Shown piece by piece: positions 1-8,247 of a DNA stretch of 64,000 nucleotides. This DNA comes from Coprobacter secundus. Lineage in GTDB: Bacteria > Bacteroidota > Bacteroidia > Bacteroidales > Coprobacteraceae. Below the pieces are notes generated by a model. The model was not told the DNA's origin, did no database searches, and saw only the letters and a program-made list of their open reading frames with translations. The stretch's first letter is position 1, and every line of letters starts with the position of its first letter. The stretch lies in contig JTDA01000011.1 of NCBI GenBank assembly GCA_000803105.1, forward strand, positions 1 through 64,000, in the 5' to 3' direction. A program made the position numbers and the translations under genes.

Positions 1-478
1 CTCATATTTTATATATTAGTATTAAAGATTATTTTGGTTAATCTGAAATTTCAACTTATAACACACACGCTATATTATATATAAGGAGGGAAAAGTATCG
101 ATGTAGCCTTGTTTTTCATGACAAATTCGTTTCGGTTTCCTTCCGTTATTACAAAGCTACTTTTTATAATTTTCAATTTTAAAGACAAACATCATTTTGT
201 AGAATAGTAGAATAAATAAAAGTTTATAAATTAATTATTTAGCAAAAAAAATGTGATAAAAAATGTAGACTATTTGGAGTTAAATTTTAAGAAATGCCTG
301 GATGATTAACTTTTTATTAATCAAAAAATAATCATAATTTTCATTTGAATAAAGCTTTTTTGTTTTATATCCCGTACTCATACGCCTGCTTTTATGAAAA
401 ATACTCATATTGCCTTCACTTATGTAAAAGAAAGCCGTTTGGATTGAAATATTGAGTTTATAACTTTTTCAGTGGCAG

Positions 479-549
479 CTTTGGGTTTAGAGTAAATTGT
501 GCCGGGCGTGGCACATCCATTCTTACCCAAAAGTGACAGTCTCCGTCAC
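479..549. other. Two adjacent hairpins, possible structured RNA fragment
   Basis: A nested stem closes CTTTGGGT (479-486) with ACCCAAAAG (525-533, one bulge). Inside it GTGCC pairs with GGCAC (499-514) around a GGGCGT loop. A second stem, GTGAC/GTCAC (533-549), follows. The block is much richer in G and C than its surroundings. It shares the octamer GGGCGTGG with the structured RNA near 4.9 kb, which may be chance. No promoter or terminator was found, so no role is assigned. Confidence 0.35.
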
Positions 550-606
550 CGTAGTCTGCTATGCTCCTTATCGTCATAGAAAAATGCCTACGAAAACCGC
601 TCTTCA

Positions 607-773
607 AGAATCAGTCTAATTTTTCCAATAAGAAAATATATTATCTGGACATTTTCTTTCGGTCTTTTCTTCCGTTTTCACTCGTCAGTATGACCTGCTA
701 TTATTCTTATAAGAACAAAAAATCCCCGAAAGAAACTCTCAAATCTGGCCTGAGTAAAATTTAGATAGGTTCT
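607..773 (+). repeat. Dispersed TIR repeat, copy A
   Basis: Full-length copy of the dispersed element found seven times in this window. The left end reads AGAATCAGTCTAATTTTTCC and the right end, as reverse complement, AGAACCTATCTAAATTTTAC, so the ends form an imperfect terminal inverted repeat. The interior carries the family core, a CGTTTTCACTCGTCA-like box followed by TGCTATTATTCTTATA. It lies just past the stop of the DUF6377 regulator gene. Confidence 0.7.
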
Positions 774-784
774 AAACACATAGC

Positions 785-2458
785 CTACTCTTCTTTGCGT
801 CCGGCTATTCCGATTTTCATTACCATATCTTCGAATTCGTCTCTGTTGATTGCAGCTTTGTTTCTCATCTTTGTACGATAATTGTATATCGTACTCATAG
901 AACAGCGCAAGAAACCTGCAATCTTAACATTATCGGTAATTCCCAAACGCAATAAGGCATAAATACGAAGTTCCTTATTGAGAAGGTCTCCTGATTTCAA
1001 TACAATTTGCTCGTTTTCTGCCAGAAGTGAATTAAAATCGGTAACAAATGTAGGATACAAACTTAAGAAAATACTATCAAAATGGGTATATAATTCTTCC
1101 AACTCATTATCTACAACGGTTGTAGATTTGAGTATCTTTATCAGTTCTTCATATTGTCGGTTTATCCCCAATTTGTAGAGTGTTTTACGATAATCTTCCA
1201 TTTTATCAATATAGGTAGAACAAAGATTGAAGAACTGGCCTATATACTGCTCTTTTACATCGTTTGATTCTCTCAACTGGGCATTCTTGCTGTGCAACAA
1301 ATCATTTGTATCATTCAATTCTCTATTTAATTCGGTAAGTTTCTCATTGACATTCGATAGTTCCTTTTTTATCCGGGACAATTTTTTCATCTGTTTGTAA
1401 ATATATACAACCAGCAATATAAGGAACAAAGAGAGCACACTTATCAAAATCAGATATGTTTTCAGCGCAGCGTTGGTTTTTGCTTCTTTAGCTTGATAAG
1501 AAGCATTTATAATAGAATAAAACCGAACCATCTGGGCTGTACGAAACTGTACTTGTGAAAACATCGCATCTTCTATGGCAGACTGGGTATATTTAAAAGC
1601 TTTTGCAATATCTCCATTATCATTGTAAATGAGGGCAAGCCGTAAAAATGAAGAGTTTTCTTTAATAGAATTTTTTACATCGGCAATGGCAGACATAATA
1701 TAGTATTTTTTTTCCAGTTCGGGCTCTCCTTTCCATCCGAATATATATCCTAAATAATGTGTAACTATGGCATAATTCGGAGTATCGATATCCTCGGTGT
1801 CTAATAAATCGAACAATAGTTCTTCCGCTTTGTCATTTTGTTTCTGGCTGATATACTTGCTTACCATATTTATCTTATAGTCAAATGATGACGGATCGAG
1901 AACCAGTAATAGAGAATCCTTATATAAACGTGTTTGTTGTGAATATTTAGGTTGGTTACTGATAGCCTCATAGTGCTCAAAAAAACGGCAATAAGCATTA
2001 TAATATTCACATAATATATCTTTGGATAGTTTGGAGGGATGTATTTTTTTCAATATTTCTTCTGATTCACGAAAACGCCCGGCATAAGAATAAGATGTTG
2101 CAAGATTTATCTCCGAGAGATATCTTAAATTCGTTTTATTCAATGTATTTGCTATCTGGACATTTCTTTCGGCATAATGTATGGCGGAATCAAGTTTGAA
2201 TTTTTTATATTCGTTATACAACTTCAAATTGATTTCATATTCATATTCAAGGGACGCATTTTTCTTTTCCAGCAACTTTTTGAGGTTTGTAATATCCTGT
2301 TCTTTTTGTTTTGTGAACAGCTCCTTATTATCGATGATATGGTCTAAATAATCAGACATCGATTGCAGGTCGTCAGTTGCATATAGGGATATGCCTACTG
2401 TACTGAATATAAAGATAAAAATATATTGCAATAACGATATTCTAAAATCTGTTTTCAT
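785..2458 (-). CDS. DUF6377-type TPR regulator with membrane segment and C-terminal HTH
   Basis: About 557 residues from the chosen ATG, which gives a good N-terminal hydrophobic segment (ISLLQYIFIFIFSTVGISLY). A longer frame upstream would need a TTG start and lacks that logic. The N-terminal half is helical, TPR-like and presumably periplasmic. A second membrane segment (TYLILISVLSLFLILLVVYI) is followed by a coiled coil and a C-terminal helix-turn-helix region containing LGITDNVKIAGFLRCSMSTI. This architecture matches the Bacteroidales DUF6377 family of membrane-linked transcription regulators. A perfect 19-bp inverted repeat lies about 80 bp upstream, between it and the BspA-like gene, and may control it. 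Target genes are unknown; the neighbouring surface protein is a plausible one. Confidence 0.75.
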   Translation of the reverse strand: MKTDFRISLLQYIFIFIFSTVGISLYATDDLQSMSDYLDHIIDNKELFTKQKEQDITNLKKLLEKKNASLEYEYEINLKLYNEYKKFKLDSAIHYAERNVQIANTLNKTNLRYLSEINLATSYSYAGRFRESEEILKKIHPSKLSKDILCEYYNAYCRFFEHYEAISNQPKYSQQTRLYKDSLLLVLDPSSFDYKINMVSKYISQKQNDKAEELLFDLLDTEDIDTPNYAIVTHYLGYIFGWKGEPELEKKYYIMSAIADVKNSIKENSSFLRLALIYNDNGDIAKAFKYTQSAIEDAMFSQVQFRTAQMVRFYSIINASYQAKEAKTNAALKTYLILISVLSLFLILLVVYIYKQMKKLSRIKKELSNVNEKLTELNRELNDTNDLLHSKNAQLRESNDVKEQYIGQFFNLCSTYIDKMEDYRKTLYKLGINRQYEELIKILKSTTVVDNELEELYTHFDSIFLSLYPTFVTDFNSLLAENEQIVLKSGDLLNKELRIYALLRLGITDNVKIAGFLRCSMSTIYNYRTKMRNKAAINRDEFEDMVMKIGIAGRKEE

Positions 2459-2538
2459 TCCTGGTATTATTACTTCGGTGATAATATCTTCTGGTGCAAA
2501 TTTTGTCTTTTCTTCTCTAAAAATAGAATCTGTATACA

Positions 2539-2604
2539 AAAATAGCTGTAATATTGTAAATAACCATAAAAGAAAAAGGAATATAACAATATTACAGCTA
2601 TTTT
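2539..2604. promoter_or_regulatory. Perfect 19-bp inverted repeat between the surface protein and regulator genes
   Basis: AAAATAGCTGTAATATTGT (2539-2557) and its exact reverse complement (2586-2604) are separated by 28 bp. On the minus strand the 3' arm is followed by TTTTTG, so it could be a weak terminator for the 2674-4650 gene. Its AT-rich stem and long loop also suit a dyad operator for the DUF6377 regulator that starts at 2458. Sequence alone does not separate these options. Confidence 0.6.
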
Positions 2605-2673
2605 AAAATATAAGTATAAAAAGTATAAATGATATTTTTTTAATATCTTCTTTTTCGAAATTTAAAAATGACT

Positions 2674-4650
2674 CTATTCTTTTATTATTTTCTTTACAAT
2701 AATTTTATTCTCAGTTTGAATTTTTACAAAATAAATTTCGGGATTCAATTCGCTGACGTTTATTTGAGGTAATTTCTTTTCCTTAATTTGTTCTGTTTTC
2801 AATAAGCTACCATTACTATTTATCAATTGGATTGACCCTTTATCTATTCCTTTAATGTTAAGAATATCTGTTACCGGAATAGGATAACAGGAAATATCCT
2901 TATATTGGTTATTTCCTATTTCTGTTGTTGTTTGTACTGTTAAAAATTTAGCTACTCTTAAAGCTGATAAATAATTATGATTACCATCTTGTGTAGCCCT
3001 GATGGTTATCGTTCCAGGGCCAAAACAGTTTAACATAGTTTTTCCATTATATTTATAAATGGAGGCTGTATTGTTTTCTGTAATTAAATAGGTAATGTCT
3101 AACCCTGAAGTGGAATAGGCGGTCAGTTCTACTTGCGAACCTATTTCAAGATTGGATAAGTCCTGTTCCCAAATAATTTCTTGTGAAGTTTGCTTTATAG
3201 TCAAAGAACCATTTGTATAATTATTGAATGTATAATTGGTTGCCTCTCCTCCAGACAATAATATGGAATATGTGCCTACATCAGTCGATTTTGTAGCGTT
3301 GCAGGTTATAATTGGAGGTACAGAAATATTTTTATCAGTCTCATTATTTACAAATCCTGAATAGATTATTTTAAATTCAGGATTGGGTTCATTGTATTTT
3401 CTGGTATAATTACCAACACTTACACTCAAAGGTCTTTTTTCTACTGTTAATATTCCCTGGTATTCCGTAATTTCATAATTAACAGCTTCTCCTCCTGTTA
3501 CATATATAAGATATTTTCCAACATTACTTGTCTTTATTGCATCTGTTTTAATTGAAGGTTTAGAAATAAAGACATCTTCTGTTTCGTTGTTTTTGAATCC
3601 TATACAGGTAAAAGTTAATTGGGGATTTTCATCTCCATATAATCGAGATATATTATTTGCTCTAATTCTTAATGGAGCAGGTGTTATGGTATAATCAAAT
3701 ATTCTTCGAGTTTCCATACTCCAACTATCTTTAGACAAAAGAATAACCAATTTGACCGAATGTTTTCCCACATTTATTGGCAAAATATTTTCTTTTAAAG
3801 AAACATTGAGATTTGGAATCAGACTTTCAATCTGAATCTGAGGAGTCACACCGGTATATTCATATATATTGCTGTTAATCTTTATGATATCTTGTATTGA
3901 CGATGAATATTCGCTCCATACCTTTTTATAAGCATCCGGATACAATGTATGTATTTTAGCGTTATTTGGCTTCCAATCAGAACAAATTTTCGGAGGAACT
4001 ATAGATAAGAAGCAAATTGATACTAAATTATCGCAATAGCTAAAAGCGTTGTCACCAATAGATGTTATACCATTTCCAATTATTATTGATGTTAAGTTGC
4101 GACAACTATTAAAAGCATAATTTCCAATAGTCTCAACATTATCAGGTACAACTATAGAATTTATCTTGGAACAATTATTAAAAGCATTATCACCTATAGA
4201 AGTAACATTTTTGCCTATAGTTACGGATATTAAGTTATTACAATTATAAAAAGCTAAACGTCCAATACTAATAACATTATCAGGTATAATTATTGATTTC
4301 AGACTACTATAACAATTACTAAAAGCTTCGTCACCAATGGTTATTACACTATTTGGTATAGATACAGCACTTAAATGAGTACAGTTATTAAAGGCTTTCG
4401 GTTCTATCGATGTTACTGTATAAACTTTACCGTTATATTCTACCGTCTCAGGAATAGTAACCTCTCCAGAATAAGAACCCAATATACCATCATAGTATCT
4501 ATAAGTAACTCCAACGGTCAAATCGGCAGACGAAGTAATGTTATAATAAATTTTTTCATTTTCAAAGTCATAAGCTTTAATACTAAAACTAAATGATATA
4601 CAAAAAAATGCTAATATTAGCTTGCTATATTGAATATCCACAATATTCAT
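2674..4650 (-). CDS. BspA-like leucine-rich repeat surface protein with MBG domains and T9SS sorting tail
   Basis: About 658 residues from the second of two in-frame ATGs (4656 and 4650). Either start gives a signal peptide (LILAFFCISFSFSIKAYD). A longer frame to 4794 would need a TTG start. After the signal come about seven LRR_5/BspA repeats of the type ITSIGDNAFNNCSKINSIVV, then two MBG-like domains (the blocks near RLYGDENPQLTF and RKYNEPNPEFKI). A C-terminal T9SS type A sorting domain contains LINSNGSLLKTEQI and ends in KKIIKE. It is therefore likely exported through T9SS and surface-attached, as BspA-type adhesins are. A structured RNA with its own promoter and terminator lies directly upstream, so expression may depend on read-through. 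Confidence 0.85.
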   Translation of the reverse strand: MNIVDIQYSKLILAFFCISFSFSIKAYDFENEKIYYNITSSADLTVGVTYRYYDGILGSYSGEVTIPETVEYNGKVYTVTSIEPKAFNNCTHLSAVSIPNSVITIGDEAFSNCYSSLKSIIIPDNVISIGRLAFYNCNNLISVTIGKNVTSIGDNAFNNCSKINSIVVPDNVETIGNYAFNSCRNLTSIIIGNGITSIGDNAFSYCDNLVSICFLSIVPPKICSDWKPNNAKIHTLYPDAYKKVWSEYSSSIQDIIKINSNIYEYTGVTPQIQIESLIPNLNVSLKENILPINVGKHSVKLVILLSKDSWSMETRRIFDYTITPAPLRIRANNISRLYGDENPQLTFTCIGFKNNETEDVFISKPSIKTDAIKTSNVGKYLIYVTGGEAVNYEITEYQGILTVEKRPLSVSVGNYTRKYNEPNPEFKIIYSGFVNNETDKNISVPPIITCNATKSTDVGTYSILLSGGEATNYTFNNYTNGSLTIKQTSQEIIWEQDLSNLEIGSQVELTAYSTSGLDITYLITENNTASIYKYNGKTMLNCFGPGTITIRATQDGNHNYLSALRVAKFLTVQTTTEIGNNQYKDISCYPIPVTDILNIKGIDKGSIQLINSNGSLLKTEQIKEKKLPQINVSELNPEIYFVKIQTENKIIVKKIIKE

Positions 4651-4814
4651 TATCATTCTTATAATTTGTAAAAACTTTAGATTAATTCTCAATGTTCGGG
4701 TACAAAAACTTGTTCTTTTAAAACAGACAATTGTCTTTCTAGAATTCTGATTCTTCATAATTTTAAATTTTATACTCCAAGTTCCCTTGAACAAGTGGTT
4801 TTACATGTGGATAT

Positions 4815-5052
4815 AAAAAAGCGTAGGGAACTTCAGTTTATCTACTTAGAGGTATCGCCAAACACCCGAACGAAAATAAACAGTTACCCCACGCCCAACC
4901 ATTATATATTCACTCTCGTGTATATATGGCAAAGCATGAGCGTTTTGTACTGCTTATCCTTCCGTTCTTGAAATTGGCGATTTCCTAAGTAAGGATAAAA
5001 CTAAACGCTTTTACTATATGTTATTGAGAATAAGTCTCTACTTTTCTCAATG
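4815..5052 (-). ncRNA. Structured leader or ncRNA: three hairpins, kissing-loop complementarity, terminator
   Basis: The inferred transcript runs right to left. P1 pairs ATTGAGAA with TTCTCAAT (5023-5051). P2 pairs AGCGTTT with AAACGCT (5003-5009 with 4939-4945) and TTATCCTT with AAGGATAA (4991-4998 with 4954-4961). P3 pairs GCGT/ACGC, GGG/CCC, AACT/AGTT and GTTTAT/ATAAAC in register (4876-4894 with 4821-4841), and six Ts follow (4820-4815), as in an intrinsic terminator. The P2 loop has ATCGCCAA and the P3 loop has TTGGCGAT (4974-4981 and 4854-4861), an exact 8-nt complement that could form a kissing interaction. It may be an attenuating leader of the surface protein gene or an independent RNA. 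A known Rfam family cannot be excluded. Confidence 0.65.
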
Positions 5053-5055
5053 TTG

Positions 5056-5086
5056 TAAAGATAGTGATTATTTGTGTCTTTACAAA
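5056..5086 (-). promoter_or_regulatory. Promoter of the structured RNA
   Basis: On the minus strand TTTG (5083-5086), 19 bp, then TATCTTTA (5056-5063) matches the Bacteroidota -33/-7 consensus except for the last base. The predicted start falls at about 5051, exactly at the 5' base of the first hairpin. Confidence 0.65.
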
Positions 5087-5290
5087 CCATTTTCCAAAAT
5101 CCTAATATTCAGGAGAAATAGAAATTTCTAAACTTTTATTCTTTCTCCCTTCATTTTTTCTGAAGTTATAATAGAGGGGATTAAGGATATTAGGTGCTTT
5201 AAAATTGTAGCATACGAGGAAATAGTAAGATTTATGGAGTATTGGAGTTATACTTCTTATATATCTTTAAAGTCAAGAAAAGCGAAGAGT

Positions 5291-5340
5291 GGCATATAAA
5301 AACAATGAGCAGCTAATCTATGGGTTAGCTGCTCATTGTT
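5291..5340 (-). terminator. Terminator of tRNA-Arg
   Basis: A perfect 16-bp stem (AACAATGAGCAGCTAA, 5301-5316, with its complement at 5325-5340) has an 8-nt loop and a T-tract on the minus strand. It lies three bases past the 3' end of the tRNA. Confidence 0.9.
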
Positions 5341-5343
5341 CGG

Positions 5344-5417
5344 TGATCGGGCTGGGATTCGAACCCAGGACCCACAGCTTAGAAGGCTGTTGCTCTATCC
5401 AGCTGAGCTACCCGACC
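5344..5417 (-). tRNA. tRNA-Arg (anticodon TCT)
   Basis: A cloverleaf folds on the minus strand. The acceptor GGTCGGG pairs with CCCGATC with one G-T pair. The anticodon stem ACAGC/GCTGT encloses loop CTTCTAA, giving anticodon TCT. The T-arm is CTGGG TTCGAAT CCCAG. The discriminator is A and CCA is not encoded. It has its own promoter and terminator. Confidence 0.95.
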
Positions 5418-5444
5418 GGCCTTACTTTTTGTTCAAAAGCGATG

Positions 5445-5475
5445 CAAAGGTAGTTATTTATGTGAAACTTCCAAA
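5445..5475 (-). promoter_or_regulatory. Promoter of tRNA-Arg
   Basis: On the minus strand TTTG (5472-5475), 19 bp, TACCTTTG (5445-5452) is an exact Bacteroidota -33/-7 match, about 30 bp before the tRNA. Confidence 0.8.
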
Positions 5476-5535
5476 ATATTTTTTCTAAAAACTCCGGTCG
5501 ATAGCTAATTTAATGAAGAGAGTTTTTTTCAAGTT

Positions 5536-6279
5536 TTACTTTTTCCCCTGATTAGCAACAGCATTCATTTTCTTTTTTATTTCATCGGCATCTCCTAAAA
5601 AATAATCTTTAACCAAGTTGTAATTGTCATCAAATTCGAAAACGTAGGGAACAGCCGTCGGTAAATTTAATTTGACAATTTCATCGTCGGAGATATTCTT
5701 CAAATGTTTTATTATTCCCCGAAGGCTATTGCCATGAGCGACAACAAGTAAATCATCGGCGGTCTTAAGATTCGGAAATATAACTTTTTCCCAATAAGGC
5801 ATAATCCGTTCTATGGTTTGTTTTAATGATTCTGTACGAGGAAGTTCTCTATCCGGAACTTCTTTATAGCGAATATCGAAACGAGGATTTCTCGGATCGT
5901 CTTCTGCCAATGGAGCCGGAGCGATGTCATAACTGCGACGCCATATCAAAACCTGCTCTTCTCCGTATTTTTCGGCAGTTTCACTTTTATTCAAGCCCTG
6001 TAAAGAACCGTAGTGTTTCTCATTCAACCGCCAGCTTTTCTCTACCGGAATCCAAGATTGGTCAAGTTTGTCAAGTACATAATTCAATGTCTTTACTGCC
6101 CGTTTCAAATAGGATGTATATGCTTTGTTAAAAACAAAATTTTCTTTTTTAAGAGCTTCCCCAGCCTTTAAAGCTTCTTCTATTCCTTTTTCAGATAAAT
6201 CGACGTCTGTCCAACCTGTAAATCTGTTTTCTTTGTTCCATGTACTTTCTCCATGACGGAGCAAAACAATTCTTTTCAT
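5536..6279 (-). CDS. gpmA: 2,3-bisphosphoglycerate-dependent phosphoglycerate mutase
   Basis: 247 residues, the normal length for dPGM. It interconverts 3- and 2-phosphoglycerate in cytosolic glycolysis and gluconeogenesis through a phosphohistidine. The N-terminus LRHGESTWNKENRFTGW carries the catalytic histidine, and VVAHGNSLRGIIKHL holds the second active-site histidine. WRLNEKHYGSLQGLNKSE is the usual dPGM substrate region. A -7 box TAAATTTG lies at 6305-6312 on the minus strand, with no clear -33. It stands alone between the tRNA and a divergent small gene. Confidence 0.95.
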   Translation of the reverse strand: MKRIVLLRHGESTWNKENRFTGWTDVDLSEKGIEEALKAGEALKKENFVFNKAYTSYLKRAVKTLNYVLDKLDQSWIPVEKSWRLNEKHYGSLQGLNKSETAEKYGEEQVLIWRRSYDIAPAPLAEDDPRNPRFDIRYKEVPDRELPRTESLKQTIERIMPYWEKVIFPNLKTADDLLVVAHGNSLRGIIKHLKNISDDEIVKLNLPTAVPYVFEFDDNYNLVKDYFLGDADEIKKKMNAVANQGKK

Positions 6280-6389
6280 AATGATAGTTTTTATATATCA
6301 AGAACAAATTTATTATATACAAAGTTCGGTAACCTTCAATGGAGAAACAATACCTATTACATGGTATATTGCGACAATTTATAGTATAA

Positions 6390-6421
6390 TTTGTCTAAAT
6401 ATAAAAAAAGACGTATCTTTA
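6390..6421 (+). promoter_or_regulatory. Promoter of the A1S_2505-like gene
   Basis: TTTG (6390-6393), 20 bp, TATCTTTA (6414-6421) is a near-consensus Bacteroidota promoter. The predicted start is at about 6427, only a few bases before the ATG at 6440. That rules out the longer open frame starting at 6281 as the translated form. Confidence 0.7.
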
Positions 6422-6439
6422 GTGAAATATAATTTCGAT

Positions 6440-6832
6440 ATGCAAACTGATAGAATAACACCTGAATGGATAACGGATTTGAATCCGGATGAAATCTTTG
6501 TATTCGGAAGCAACAGCCAAGGACATCATAATGGTGGGGCTGCTCGAACAGCACTAAAATGGGGGGCGATATATGGTCAAGGTGAAGGATTACAAGGGCA
6601 AACTTATGCAATACCTACCATGTTTGCTTCTGTGCAGAACATAGTTCCTTATGCAGACCGTTTTATCGAATTTGCCCGGTTGCATCCTGAAATGAAATTT
6701 TTATTGACAGAAATCGGATGCGGGATAGCGGGTTTTTCTCCTAAAGATATAGCGCCTTTATTTAAAAAATCCAGAAGCATCGAAAACATATATTTGCCCC
6801 AACGCTTCTGGAGTATTTTAGATAAGAAATAA
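6440..6832 (+). CDS. A1S_2505-family (macrodomain-like) small protein
   Basis: 130 residues from the ATG chosen because a promoter ends just before it and family similarity begins there. The conserved blocks are IFVFGSNSQGHHNGGAARTA, GQGEGLQGQTYAIPT and TEIGCGIAGFSPKDIAPLF. These match a family often labelled A1S_2505 phage-related protein, whose glycine-rich FGSN and GCGxxG blocks recall ADP-ribose-binding macrodomains. There is no signal peptide, so it is presumably cytosolic. A role in nucleotide or ADP-ribose metabolism is inference only. It stands alone, convergent with a pseudogene. Confidence 0.7.
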   Translation: MQTDRITPEWITDLNPDEIFVFGSNSQGHHNGGAARTALKWGAIYGQGEGLQGQTYAIPTMFASVQNIVPYADRFIEFARLHPEMKFLLTEIGCGIAGFSPKDIAPLFKKSRSIENIYLPQRFWSILDKK

Positions 6833-6871
6833 TCTTCATTTTGCAATTATCCAATATCAATAAAATATGTG

Positions 6872-8160
6872 TTATTGTTTTATGATTACAGAAGGTATAG
6901 GATTCAGATTATTACCTAAAGAATAGAGTGAATAAGGTTCCATCTGCAAATGTATTTCCCCCTCTATTATCGAAACATCGGCTTTTCTTACACCATAATT
7001 TCTCTTATCGGTAGCTATACGCTCGATATTCAACGCCACATTTTTATTGGCAGCCTTAATACCACCCATTTTTATAGCCGGATACCAATATTGTTTAAAC
7101 GTTTTTGTTTCACCGGGAGCTATCCAACTATAATCGGGCTGGTTATCTGAAAATGCGCCAACCATCAGTTCCAGATAATCTCCATCGATTTCCGTCAACA
7201 TTTTGTTCCACATTTCGGTTTCTTTGTTATTTCCCCACAAGAAGAATTTTTTTCCTCCCCCACAACGTGATGATTGGCTACGTGTACGGTTCTGGCATCT
7301 TTTCCATAGTCATATCCGCCCAAAAAGTCATCGTCAAAATTCCATGCAAAAATGGATGCTGAATTGGGATGATTTTTCCACCAATTCAAATCGACTCCGG
7401 TACGATCCAATCCTCCGTAATGGCTTTTGCCTACGGGCCAGTCGACAAATTTGTTCTTGGCATGTTGGACTCCGAACTGGGTTTTCGGAGGGAATATCAC
7501 TTGATAATCTTTATTACAATGTACCGATACATTTGCCCAATAAAGGAATGATTGGATATAAGGTGTCTGATTGAATATATTGGCAGTGGCCTCTATATAT
7601 GACTTATCGGGAAATAATGTAAGACCGACTTCCCATTTCAGACGATGACGCAATTCCGTCTCTCCTATCCAAAGTGTTTTACTTCCGTCGGCATTGTCCA
7701 CCATACGATAATCGACCGGTAATTGAGAGGAAGCCCGATGATGGTGCGGGATGTTCCATTCCACTCCTCCCGACATTCAGGCACCAATCATCCCAATGAG
7801 GGCGGGTTTTACCACATGCTGGCGATAAAAGAAATCATAATTCGTAGCCTTGTCAAAGGCCCATAAAATACGTCCTCCTAACTCGGGCATCGCACATAAT
7901 TGTGTATATTGGTTCTCCAAAATCACAGAACGATATGTCTGGTCATGCCGATGGTCGGTCATGACATCATACATCGGATAAGGGTATACATGCCTTTGTG
8001 CAACCTGCAAAAAAACGGATTAGGATCGGTCGGGGCAACATCATAAGTAGGTAATACCAACGGTCTCTCTTTCAATATTACTTGTTTTTGCGAAAAAAAC
8101 CGCCCCTCCGCTTATGATACACTCTAAAAATAAAAATAATGTAAATCGTAATCGTTTCAT
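6872..8160 (-). pseudogene. Decayed DUF5107 protein gene (frameshifts, nonsense codon, truncation)
   Basis: Conceptual joining gives the N-terminal part of a DUF5107 protein (ILENQYTQLCAMPELGGRIL; YGGLDRTGVDLNWWKNHPNS), a family of large sugar-related proteins that usually also carry TPR repeats. The original ATG lies at 8158-8160 before a hydrophobic segment. The lesions are a shift in a 7-T run (8093-8099), a shift in a second 7-T run (8009-8015), an in-frame TGA (7777-7779) where homologues, from memory, have Trp before SGGVEW, and a shift at a 5-G run (7257-7261). The frame then ends at 6872 with about 430 codons, far short of the family's usual length. Homopolymer shifts alone could be assembly errors, but the nonsense codon and missing C-terminus argue for real decay. 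Confidence 0.8.
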
Positions 8161-8247
8161 GGTAATTGTTTTTTGTATATCAAAAGTAACAGATTACCTA
8201 CGTAGATGTACACTATTATCTCTTTAATGTATAATATAATATCTTTT

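Larger units (their letters stand above)
1..784. other. Gene-free AT-rich region
   Basis: No convincing gene lies in this stretch. The left part (1-470) is AT-rich with many stops in all frames. Two GC-richer hairpins occur at 479-549, and a copy of the dispersed inverted-repeat element fills 607-773. A 67-codon open frame at 561-764 is only the translation of that repeat and is not supported as a gene. Confidence 0.6.
4651..5343. other. Long intergenic region holding the structured RNA and tRNA terminator
   Basis: No protein gene is supported here. It contains the leader of the BspA-like gene, the structured RNA (4815-5052), its promoter (5056-5086) and the terminator of tRNA-Arg (5291-5340). 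The remaining 5087-5290 is AT-rich, with nothing recognised. Confidence 0.7.

Noticed and set aside
561..764. 67-codon open frame at the left of the window
   Set aside because: It lies almost wholly inside a dispersed repeat copy; other copies are not open in the same frame, so it is not a gene.
2674..4794. Longer N-terminus for the BspA-like protein from a TTG at 4794
   Set aside because: It would place about 48 basic, non-conserved residues before a good signal peptide; the ATGs at 4656 and 4650 fit better.
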